DNA of 64,000 nucleotides from Solirubrobacteraceae bacterium (GTDB lineage Bacteria; Actinomycetota; Thermoleophilia; Solirubrobacterales; Solirubrobacteraceae): the NCBI GenBank assembly GCA_031177685.1, contig JAPSGI010000008.1:62001-126000 (forward strand), read 5' to 3'. The notes beneath the pieces are model-generated. The model saw only the letters and a list, made by a program, of their open reading frames with translations, was not told the DNA's origin and did not search any database. Of the stretch, positions 34,317 through 40,959 are shown one piece after another. Numbering within the stretch: position 1 is the first letter of the stretch; the number at the start of each line of letters is the position of its first letter. Position numbers and translations under genes: made by a program.

Positions 34317-35053
34317 GGGGCGGCGGCGCCCGCGCGCAGCGTCTCCTCCTGCAGCGCGCGCAGCCCGTCGATTCCCTGCGCCGCCAGGGCGAGCAGCTCG
34401 TCCAGGTGCGCCCGCGACAGCGGCGTGCGCTCGGCCGTCGCCTGCACCTCGACGAGCCCGCCGTCGCCGGTCATCACGACGTTGGCGTCGACTTCGGCGG
34501 AGGAGTCCTCGGGGTAATCCAGGTCGAGCAGCGGCTCGCCGTCCACCACGCCGCAGGAGACCGCCGCGACGCTGCCGGTGAGCGGCGTGCGTGCGAGCGC
34601 ACCCGCGCGCATGAGCTTGTCCACGGCGAGCGCGACCGCCACGTGGCCGCCCGTGATCGACGCGCAGCGCGTGCCGCCGTCGGCCTGCAGCACGTCGCAG
34701 TCGACGTACACCGTGCGCTCCCCGAGCGCGGCGAAGTCGACGATGCCGCGCAGGGAGCGGCCGATCAGGCGCTGGATCTCCACGGTGCGCCCGTCCGGGC
34801 GGCCCTTCGCGACGTCGCGCTGCTTGCGGTCCCCGGTGGAGGCGGGGAGCATCCCGTACTCGGCGGTGAGCCAGCCGCGGCCCGAGCCGGCGAGCCACTT
34901 GGGGACGCTCTCCACGACGGACGCGGTGCAGATGACGCGGGTGTCGCCCTGCGAGATCAGTGCGGAGCCGGTCGCCGTGCGCACGAAGTCGGGCTCGATC
35001 GTCGTGGGCCGCAGGTCGCGCGGGCCGCGGCGGTGCGAGCGCTCGCGGGCCAT
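34313..35053 (-). CDS. rph: Ribonuclease PH
   Basis: 246 residues. TRVICTASVVESVPKWLAG, AEYGMLPAST, GRTVEIQRLIGRSLRG (phosphate-binding Arg) and DCDVLQADGGTRCASITGG are the RNase PH core; LDLDYPEDSSAEVDANVVMT is the late signature. Phosphorolytic 3' trimming of tRNA precursors. The ATG overlaps the murI stop by 1 nt. Confidence 0.96.
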   Translation of the reverse strand: MARERSHRRGPRDLRPTTIEPDFVRTATGSALISQGDTRVICTASVVESVPKWLAGSGRGWLTAEYGMLPASTGDRKQRDVAKGRPDGRTVEIQRLIGRSLRGIVDFAALGERTVYVDCDVLQADGGTRCASITGGHVAVALAVDKLMRAGALARTPLTGSVAAVSCGVVDGEPLLDLDYPEDSSAEVDANVVMTGDGGLVEVQATAERTPLSRAHLDELLALAAQGIDGLRALQEETLRAGAAAP

Positions 35054-35925
35054 CAGGCGCCCACCTGCGCACCCGCCGGCAGCGTCACGTGCTCGACCTC
35101 GGTCAGCGGCATCTGCAGGAAGCGCGTCCCGGTGGCGCGGAAGCGCTCGACGTCGCCCGTGCACAGGAAGCGGTAGGTCCCCTCGCCCTCGCGCGCGCTG
35201 CCCAGGCCGCGCGAGCCGAGCACGTGGTCGACCTGCCGGCTGAGCGGGATGCCGGAGGTGATCAGCCCGACGTCGCGACCCAGCGTGCGCTGGATCACCG
35301 GGCGCACGAGCGGGTAGTGCGTCGAGCCGAGGACCACGGTGTCCACGCCGGCCTCGCGCAGGGGCGCGCAGTACCCGCGCACGGTGTCGACCAGCTCCTG
35401 GCTGGCCGGGAAGCCGAGCTGGATGAGCTCCGCCAGGTCGTGGCACGGGACGGACGTCAGCTCGACGTGAGGGTCGATCGCCGTGATGGCCTCCTCGTAG
35501 GCGCCGCTGCGCACGGTGACGTCGGTGGCGAGCAGCCCAACCTTGCCGTTGCGCGTCGCCGCGACGGCGTGGACCGCGGCGGGCGCGACGACGCCGATGA
35601 CGTCGACGCCCAGGGTGGTCTGCATCATGCGCTCGCGCAGCGCGGGCGCCGCCGCCGCCGAGGCCGAATTGCACGCCACCACGAGCAGCTTGATCCGCCG
35701 CGTCAGCAGGTGCTCGGCGATCTCCAGCGAGAAGCGCTGGAGCTCCTCCGCGCTGCGGGGCCCGTAGGGGAAGCGCGCGGTATCGGCCAGGTAGACGAAG
35801 TCCTCGTGCGGAAGCTGCACGAGCAGCTCGTGCAGGACCGTCAGCCCACCGACGCCGGAATCGAAGACGCCGATCGGCCGGTCCGCCGCGTCGGGCGGCA
35901 GCGCTGCATCCGAAGCGAGCGACAT
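35053..35925 (-). CDS. murI: Glutamate racemase
   Basis: 290 residues. The two catalytic cysteines are visible in VVACNSASAAAAP (about 84) and, in the second half, near VVLGSTHYPLVRPV, where the usual GCTHYP has Ser for Cys. IGVFDSGVGGLTVLHEL and YLADTARFPYG are the other motifs. It would make D-glutamate for peptidoglycan. First gene of the murI-rph-rdgB-CDF run; no clear promoter was found. The second-half Cys position reading GSTHYP is odd and is discussed as a finding. Confidence 0.88.
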   Translation of the reverse strand: MSLASDAALPPDAADRPIGVFDSGVGGLTVLHELLVQLPHEDFVYLADTARFPYGPRSAEELQRFSLEIAEHLLTRRIKLLVVACNSASAAAAPALRERMMQTTLGVDVIGVVAPAAVHAVAATRNGKVGLLATDVTVRSGAYEEAITAIDPHVELTSVPCHDLAELIQLGFPASQELVDTVRGYCAPLREAGVDTVVLGSTHYPLVRPVIQRTLGRDVGLITSGIPLSRQVDHVLGSRGLGSAREGEGTYRFLCTGDVERFRATGTRFLQMPLTEVEHVTLPAGAQVGA

Positions 35926-35969
35926 GCGCCCGCGATGTTCTCAGACCGCGCCCTCGCGACCGCCTCCGC

Positions 35970-36176
35970 TCACTTCACGCCGTCCAGCGCCTCCTTGAGC
36001 TTGGCCACGATCGTGCGTGCGATCCCTCCGTCGCCGATGCTGCTCTTGCGCGTGGCGGCGACCACGCCGGCCAGCACCACGGCGACGAGCAGGATCAGCG
36101 CCACGTACTCCACCGTTCCCTGCCCGCGCGTGCCGATCAGCGCCGCATGCGCCCGTCCCATCGTCCGGTAGCCCAT
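35970..36176 (-). CDS. Flp-type (type IVb) pilin-like small protein
   Basis: 68 residues from the ATG at 36176. RGQGTVEYVALILLVAVVLAG (about 17-37) is the Flp pilin pattern: Gly before a hydrophobic helix with Glu at +5 and Tyr at +6 after the expected prepilin cleavage site. A basic N-terminus and an amphipathic tail complete it. Would be processed by a TadV-like peptidase and assembled by a Tad system, neither of which is in this window. Its SD lies inside a 9-bp stem (see the leader feature). A longer frame to 36335 reads through that leader and is unlikely. Confidence 0.75.
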   Translation of the reverse strand: MGYRTMGRAHAALIGTRGQGTVEYVALILLVAVVLAGVVAATRKSSIGDGGIARTIVAKLKEALDGVK

Positions 36177-36224
36177 CTCATCCTCCTCCGTCGGTTGCCT
36201 GGCAGGGAGGCTGAGCGACGGAGG
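36177..36224 (-). promoter_or_regulatory. Pilin leader stem-loop sequestering the Shine-Dalgarno sequence
   Basis: In the transcript, CCTCCGTCG (36224-36216) pairs perfectly with CGACGGAGG (36193-36185), whose GGAGG is the pilin SD, 8 nt before the ATG. The 22-nt loop can form a small nested stem (GCCT/AGGC). Such a structure could switch translation on or off, by temperature, ligand or protein. It does not clearly match the c-di-GMP-I consensus. Confidence 0.5.
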
Positions 36225-36272
36225 GTTGCGCGTCACCGCGCAGGGGTTACGAAACCGCGCAGCAACCGTCTC

Positions 36273-36278
36273 TATACT
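36273..36278 (+). promoter_or_regulatory. Candidate -10 box (zinc-ribbon gene at 36308)
   Basis: TATACT is a near-consensus -10 located 29 nt before the GTG; GGAGGA at 36294-36299 follows as SD. No good -35 sits at 16-18 nt spacing. Confidence 0.4.
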
Positions 36279-36307
36279 CGCCCCCGGGTGCCGGGAGGAG
36301 TCGCGCG

Positions 36308-37039
36308 GTGCCCGTTCGAATGAGCCGCCTGTCACGCCACTCAGCCCGCGCGCGAGGCCGGGCGCGGCGCCGCCTCCGGCACCTGCGCCGGTTGCGCGAG
36401 CTCCAGCTCCGCGACGCCGGCGGGCTCGTCTTCGACCTCTACCGCTTCGGCGAGCGCCGCGAGGCGTTGGTCCGCGCCAAGTTCGACGCGATCATCGCCA
36501 CGGACAAGGAGATCCGGGCGCTGGAGCAGCTCCTCGGCGAGACGGGCGGCGACCGCGTCCTCGAGCTGCGTCTGCCGGGAATCGGCGGCACCTGCCACGT
36601 ATGCAACGAGTTCCACGCGAGCGACGCCCGCTTCTGCGCCGCCTGCGGCACACCGCTGGCCGAGACGCCGCCGGCGCCGGTGGCACAGCCCGCGCCGCCG
36701 CAGGAGGCCCCGGCACGCGCCGCGCCGGAAGAGGCCGCCGTCTCAGAGGCCCACGAGGGGGTCGTCTGGACGGAGGAGGTCGCGGCTGCACCGGAGGAGG
36801 TCGCGCACGGGTTCGTGGAGGAGAGCGTGGTCCGGCTGGGCGAGTCGGCGCCGGAGGAGGCGCCCGCCGCGGAGTCCGCTCCCGAGCCCGTGGCCGGCGC
36901 GGTGCCGGAGTTCGAGCCCGAGGACACCGAAGAGCACGAGCTGCAGACCGACGAGTCCGGTGAGGTTGCCGCGGTCGGTCCGCGCCGGGCGCGGTCCGGC
37001 TCGGGGCGGCCGCCGCGGCGGCGCGGCTCGAGCCGGTGA
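36308..37039 (+). CDS. Zinc-ribbon protein with disordered acidic tail
   Basis: 243 residues. A very basic N-terminus (about 1-30) leads to a helical part (about 30-85, containing ALVRAKFDAIIATDKEIRAL). Next comes one zinc ribbon with CHVC and CAAC knuckles (about 98-118), then an Ala/Glu/Pro-rich disordered tail (about 120-225) ending in Arg-rich repeats. GTG start with GGAGGA 8 nt upstream. Its stop overlaps the GTG of the next gene, which also starts with a zinc ribbon. Function unknown. Confidence 0.7.
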   Translation: MPVRMSRLSRHSARARGRARRRLRHLRRLRELQLRDAGGLVFDLYRFGERREALVRAKFDAIIATDKEIRALEQLLGETGGDRVLELRLPGIGGTCHVCNEFHASDARFCAACGTPLAETPPAPVAQPAPPQEAPARAAPEEAAVSEAHEGVVWTEEVAAAPEEVAHGFVEESVVRLGESAPEEAPAAESAPEPVAGAVPEFEPEDTEEHELQTDESGEVAAVGPRRARSGSGRPPRRRGSSR

Positions 37040-37689
37040 GCACGACCGCGACGCAGAGCCCTCCCACGCCGCGCTGCCCCTTCTGCGGCGCCCGCATGGC
37101 GCGCGAGCAGGACTGGTGCCTGCAGTGCGGCAACGCGGTGACCACGCGCGTGGCGCAGCCGCCGAGCTGGCGGCTGCCCGTCGCAGTCGGGCTGGGCACG
37201 CTTGCGCTGTTCGCGCTCGTGGTCGTCCTGACGATCGGAGCCGTCTCCGAGGATGCCGACGAGGCGGCGTCCCGCGCGGAGCCTCGCCCGGCCACGACGC
37301 CGGCGCGGACGACCACGTCCGCCCGCCCCGCACCGGCGCGCACGACCACCACGCCCGCCGCGGCGCCGACCGCGACGGTCCCGGGCGCCGCCGAGGCGGC
37401 CGGCGAGGGAGCGGTCCCCCGCTGGCCGCGCGGCCGTGAGGCCTACACCGTCGTCGCCGAGACGACGAGCGACCGCGCCGGCGCCGCGCGCCGCGCCCGC
37501 GAGCTCATCGCCGCCGGCCAGGACGCGGGGATCCTGCGCACCGACGGCTACGACTTCTTCTCCGACGGCTACTGGGTCGTCTGGGCCGGCCAGTACCCCG
37601 ACCGCGCCGCCGCGGAGCGCGCGGCCGAACGGATCGAAGACGAAACCCCCGACGCCTACGTCACCCTGATCCGCCGCCGAAACGAGTAG
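37036..37689 (+). CDS. Zinc ribbon - membrane helix - SPOR-like domain protein
   Basis: 217 residues. A cytoplasmic zinc ribbon (CPFCGARM ... CLQCGN, about 14-34) is followed by one membrane helix (about 48-70), a Thr/Pro/Ala-rich linker (about 80-125) and a C-terminal SPOR-like domain (about 135-213: AYTVVAETTSDRAGAARRAR ... YWVVWAGQYPDRAAAERAAE). SPOR domains bind denuded peptidoglycan at septa. It is coupled to the preceding zinc-ribbon gene (GTGA) and followed by a perfect hairpin. A role at the cell envelope or division site is inferred from SPOR only. Confidence 0.78.
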   Translation: MSTTATQSPPTPRCPFCGARMAREQDWCLQCGNAVTTRVAQPPSWRLPVAVGLGTLALFALVVVLTIGAVSEDADEAASRAEPRPATTPARTTTSARPAPARTTTTPAAAPTATVPGAAEAAGEGAVPRWPRGREAYTVVAETTSDRAGAARRARELIAAGQDAGILRTDGYDFFSDGYWVVWAGQYPDRAAAERAAERIEDETPDAYVTLIRRRNE

Positions 37690-37707
37690 CCGCCAGGGCG
37701 CACACGC

Positions 37708-37736
37708 ACGAAAGCGTCCTCACAGGACGCTTTCGT
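37708..37736. terminator. Terminator hairpin, perfect 13-bp stem with 3-nt loop
   Basis: ACGAAAGCGTCCT (37708-37720) and its exact complement (37724-37736) enclose CAC. It lies between convergent genes (stops at 37689 and 37786) and could act in both directions. Confidence 0.75.
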
Positions 37737-37785
37737 TACCCACACCCCCCGAACCCACCCCCTGAATGCCCGCCGTTCGGGTCCG

Positions 37786-38802
37786 CTAGAGCCCCGGCCA
37801 CCAGCGCCGCAGGCGCGCCCGAGCCTCATCGGAAAGCGGATCGCACGGGACATCCGGCAGGCCGGGCCCGTCCGACCCAAGCGCCGCGAGCGTCAAGGGC
37901 ACGCACCGCCCAAGCACCTCCAAGTCATAGCCCCCCTCCAGCATCACCCCGACCGGCACACCGAGCTCCCCGCCCAAAGCGGCCACGCCGGAAGCCAGCG
38001 CCCCATACCCCCCATCCGTCACCGCACAATCGGCCAACGGATCGTCCACATGCGCGTCATAGCCCGCCGAGACCAGGACCAGCCCCGGCCGGTACGCCCG
38101 CGCCAAAGGCGCCACCACGTGCACCAGGTGCGAAAGAAACACCGAGTCCCCCGACCCCGGCGGGACCGGCAAATTCACCGTGTAGCCCTCCCCCTCGCCG
38201 ACCCCCGCCTCGCCCGCCCCGCCGGTCCCCGGATACAGCGGCCATTGGTGGATCGACACGAACAACACCCCCGGATCCGCCTCGAAGACCTCCTGCGTCC
38301 CGTTGCCGTGGTGCACGTCCCAATCGAGCACCAGGACCCGCTCCACTCCGTGCGCGTCGCGCGCCCGCCGCGCCGCCACGCCCACGTTGTTGAGCAGGCA
38401 GAAGCCCATCGCCCGCCCCCGCTCGGCGTGATGTCCCGGCGGGCGCACGCCGCAAAACGCCGCGCGCGCGGACCGCTCGCCGAGCAGCAGATCCGCCATG
38501 TGCGTGGCCGCGCCGGCGGCGTGCAGGGCCGCCTCCCACGAGCCGGCGCTCACCACGGTGTCGAGGTCGATCGGCCCGCCGCCCCGCTCCGCCAGCCCGC
38601 GGACCAGGTCGAGGTGGGACTGGGGATGCACCGCGAGCAGCGCGTCCTCGGGCGCGCGGGGCGCCTCCATCCGCGTCAGGCCGTCCCAGTCGCGCTCGGA
38701 CAGCGCCGCCTCGATCGCGAGGATGCGCTCTCGGCGCTCGGGGTGCCGTCCCGTGTCGTGGTCCAGCGACGCCGCGTGGCGCAAATAGGCGACGGGCTGC
38801 AT
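37786..38802 (-). CDS. Histone deacetylase / acetoin utilization (AcuC-HDAC) family hydrolase
   Basis: 338 residues. Zinc-hydrolase motifs: RPPGHHAERGRAMGFCLLNN (the catalytic His-His), VLDWDVHHGNGTQ (Asp/His zinc ligands), FVSIHQWPLYPGTG and the late Asp in VSAGYDAHVDDPL. N-terminal HPERRERILAIEAAL is also typical. Bacterial members deacetylate acyl-lysine or acetylpolyamines. The ATG is preceded by TACCGT at 6 nt, a box that overlaps the -10 of the divergent nadB. Confidence 0.92.
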   Translation of the reverse strand: MQPVAYLRHAASLDHDTGRHPERRERILAIEAALSERDWDGLTRMEAPRAPEDALLAVHPQSHLDLVRGLAERGGGPIDLDTVVSAGSWEAALHAAGAATHMADLLLGERSARAAFCGVRPPGHHAERGRAMGFCLLNNVGVAARRARDAHGVERVLVLDWDVHHGNGTQEVFEADPGVLFVSIHQWPLYPGTGGAGEAGVGEGEGYTVNLPVPPGSGDSVFLSHLVHVVAPLARAYRPGLVLVSAGYDAHVDDPLADCAVTDGGYGALASGVAALGGELGVPVGVMLEGGYDLEVLGRCVPLTLAALGSDGPGLPDVPCDPLSDEARARLRRWWPGL

Positions 38803-38807
38803 CCCCG

Positions 38808-38813
38808 TACGGT
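38808..38813 (+). promoter_or_regulatory. Candidate leaderless -10 box (nadB)
   Basis: TACGGT lies 6 nt before the nadB ATG (38820). It overlaps by 5 bp the minus-strand TACCGT box of the HDAC-family gene. Confidence 0.5.
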
Positions 38814-38814
38814 A
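38809..38814 (-). promoter_or_regulatory. Candidate leaderless -10 box (HDAC-family gene)
   Basis: TACCGT on the minus strand lies 6 nt before the ATG at 38802. The two divergent boxes share 38809-38813, so polymerase could use only one at a time. Confidence 0.5.
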
Positions 38815-38819
38815 TTCCG

Positions 38820-40283
38820 ATGCCGCCGGCCCAGCTCATCGAAGCCGACCTCGCCGTGGTCGGCGCCGGCGCGGCCGGCCTGTTCACCGCGATCAGCGGC
38901 GCGCGCGCGGGCGCCCGCGTGGCGCTGGTGTCCGCGACGCCGCTGGCGGAATCGGCCTCCTACTGGGCCCAGGGCGGGCTCGCGGCCGCCATCGCCTTCG
39001 ACGACTCCCCGCAGCGCCACCTCGAGGACACGATCGCCGCCGGCCGCGGGGCGGTGCGGTTGTCGGCCGCCGAGGTGCTGTGCGCCGAGTCCCCCGCCCG
39101 CGTGCTGGACCTGGAGCGGCTCGGGGTCCGCTTCGACGCCGACCGCCGCGGCCGGCTCGCGCTGGGCCTGGAGGGGGGCCACTCGGCCCGGCGCATCGCG
39201 CACGCGGGCGGGAGCGCGACGGGCCGCCGCGTCACGCGCCAGCTGTCGGCGCTGGTGGCCGAGGACCCCCGCATCGAGGTCCTGGAGCGCCGCCGCGCCG
39301 CCGGCCTGTGGACGGTGGACGGCCGCTGCGCCGGGCTGGTGTGCGACGACGGGCGCGCCGTCGCGAGCCGCGCGGTGATCCTGGCGACGGGCGGCGCCGC
39401 CGCGCTGTGGGCGCGCACCACCAACCCGCCGGGGGCGATCGGCGCCGGGCTGGTCCTCGCGCACCACGCCGGCGCCGCGCTGGCCGACCTCGAGCTGATG
39501 CAGTTCCACCCGACCGCCGTCGTCATGGCGGACGGCGCGCTCGACGGCTTCCTCGTCACCGAGGCCGTCCGCGGCGAGGGCGCCAAGCTGCTGGACGGAG
39601 GCGAGCGCTTCGTGGACGAGCTGGCCCCGCGCGACGAGGTGGCGCGCGCGATCGAGACGCGCCTGCGCGAGTCCGGCGCGCCCGCGGCGATGCTCGACAT
39701 GCGCGAGGTGGATCCCGGCCGCTTCCCCAACGTCGTCGGGACGCTGCGCCGCGCGGGCATCGACCCCGCTCGCGAGCTCGTCCCCGTGGCGCCCGCCGCG
39801 CACTACCTGATGGGCGGGATCGCCACCGACCTGCACGCGCGCTCCACGCTCGCCGGTCTCTACGCGGTCGGGGAATGCGCCTGCACGGGGCTGCACGGCG
39901 CCAACCGCCTGGCCTCCAACTCGCTGTCGGAGTGCTTCGTCTTCGGTCGCCGCGCCGCGCTGGCGGGACTCGACGATCCCCCCGCCGCCCGCGGCGCGCC
40001 GCCGCCCCTCGACCGGGTCGCGGCCCCCGGCGCGCGGCCCGAGCCGGCCACCCGGGACGCGCTGTGGCGGCTCGCCGGCCTGGAGCGCGACGGGGCGGGC
40101 CTGCGCGAGCTGACCGGCGACGTCCATCCGCTCGTCCGGCTGATCGCGGCCTGCGCGCTGGCGCGCGAGGAAAGCCGCGGCGCCCATCGCCGGCGCGACT
40201 TCCCGGACCTCGACCCGGCGCGCGACCTGGAACACGCGGTCGTTCACCCGGGTGAGGCCCCGCGCTTCGAGCGCTGGGAGTAG
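38820..40283 (+). CDS. nadB: L-aspartate oxidase
   Basis: 487 residues. The FAD Rossmann motif is VVGAGAAGLFTAISGARAGA (about 13-32). SASYWAQGGLAAAI-like (SYWAQGGLAAA, about 49), LELMQFHPTAV (about 223) and GEGAKLLDGGERF are family motifs; GECACTGLHGANRLASNSLSE (about 358) is the late flavin-binding signature. Oxidises L-Asp to iminoaspartate for NAD synthesis. nadA and nadC are not adjacent here. No SD; TACGGT 6 nt upstream. Confidence 0.93.
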   Translation: MPPAQLIEADLAVVGAGAAGLFTAISGARAGARVALVSATPLAESASYWAQGGLAAAIAFDDSPQRHLEDTIAAGRGAVRLSAAEVLCAESPARVLDLERLGVRFDADRRGRLALGLEGGHSARRIAHAGGSATGRRVTRQLSALVAEDPRIEVLERRRAAGLWTVDGRCAGLVCDDGRAVASRAVILATGGAAALWARTTNPPGAIGAGLVLAHHAGAALADLELMQFHPTAVVMADGALDGFLVTEAVRGEGAKLLDGGERFVDELAPRDEVARAIETRLRESGAPAAMLDMREVDPGRFPNVVGTLRRAGIDPARELVPVAPAAHYLMGGIATDLHARSTLAGLYAVGECACTGLHGANRLASNSLSECFVFGRRAALAGLDDPPAARGAPPPLDRVAAPGARPEPATRDALWRLAGLERDGAGLRELTGDVHPLVRLIAACALAREESRGAHRRRDFPDLDPARDLEHAVVHPGEAPRFERWE

Positions 40284-40447
40284 CCGACTCCCCCGGCGGG
40301 TGAGGCCGGGTGAGGAAGCGGGTGATCGGCCCTCCCCCGAGCCTTAACGCCGAGTTAACAATCGGGACGTTCTGAGCTTCACAGGGTCATCCCATACTTC
40401 CGCAGGCAAGGAGGCCAGTGGGAGAGACGAGAGGGAGTCAAGGAACG
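40284..40447. other. Intergenic region with an inverted repeat
   Basis: 164 nt between nadB and the Cys/His-motif gene. It contains TTAAC-N5-GTTAA (40344-40358), the most AT-rich spot nearby and a possible operator, and further on CATACT (near 40393) as a possible -10 with TTCTGA 17 nt upstream. No gene seen. Confidence 0.4.
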
Positions 40448-40915
40448 ATGTATCGCTTCAGTCGGGCCATCTACAGGGAGCTGGCAGGGGACATCGTCGA
40501 GGACGACGTGAGGCTCGGCGACGCGACCAACCACGAGCGCGTGCTGCGCTCGTGCGAGGCGGCCGTCGAGCGCCTGGCCACGGACCGCCACTACTTCGCG
40601 CGCCCGGCGCGCACGCTGTTCAACGACATCCGCGTCTACTTCCCGGTCTGCGTGCAGCACCGCGTGTGGACCGTGGTGGACCGGTACATGGCGTTCGCCG
40701 ACGAGTACTTCCAGCGCCAGCCCCTGCGCGGGTTCGACATCAACGGCAACCCGCTGGAGTGCCGCGCGACGACGCGCAAGGGCACGCCCTGCCAGCGGAT
40801 GCCGCTGCCGCACAACGGCTACTGCCCGTCGCACCAGCACCTCGCCGAGACCGAGGAGCTGCAGGTTCCCGCCGGCGCCCACGCCGGCGTGCGGGACTTC
40901 GAGCTGGCCGCCTAG
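40448..40915 (+). CDS. Protein with C-terminal Cys/His metal-binding motif, unknown function
   Basis: 155 residues from the ATG at 40448 (MYRFSRAIYRELAGDIVEDD), with AAGGA 4 nt before it; a GTG at 40418 is an alternative. The N-terminal two-thirds is helical and aromatic-rich (HYFARPARTLFNDIRVYFP). The C-terminal motif ECRATTRKGTPCQRMPLPHN followed by GYCPSHQH has Cys-x9-Cys and Cys-x2-His spacing, resembling short zinc-binding CR-x-T-T-x-x-G-x-x-C domains. Not recognised further. Preceded by a 164-nt region, so probably a single-gene unit. Confidence 0.7.
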   Translation: MYRFSRAIYRELAGDIVEDDVRLGDATNHERVLRSCEAAVERLATDRHYFARPARTLFNDIRVYFPVCVQHRVWTVVDRYMAFADEYFQRQPLRGFDINGNPLECRATTRKGTPCQRMPLPHNGYCPSHQHLAETEELQVPAGAHAGVRDFELAA

Positions 40916-40947
40916 CGCCTCTCGCTCCAACCGCGGAGCACGATGGG

Positions 40948-40953
40948 TAGGTT
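40948..40953 (+). promoter_or_regulatory. Candidate leaderless -10 box (hyuA)
   Basis: TAGGTT lies exactly 6 nt before the GTG at 40960, with no SD in the 44-nt gap. Confidence 0.45.
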
Positions 40954-40959
40954 GCCGTC

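Noticed and set aside
36177-36290. c-di-GMP-I riboswitch upstream of the pilin gene
   Set aside because: Only loose resemblance (ACGCGCAACC, GGCAACCGACGG); core residues of the GEMM-I consensus are not in register, so it is reported only as an SD-sequestering leader.
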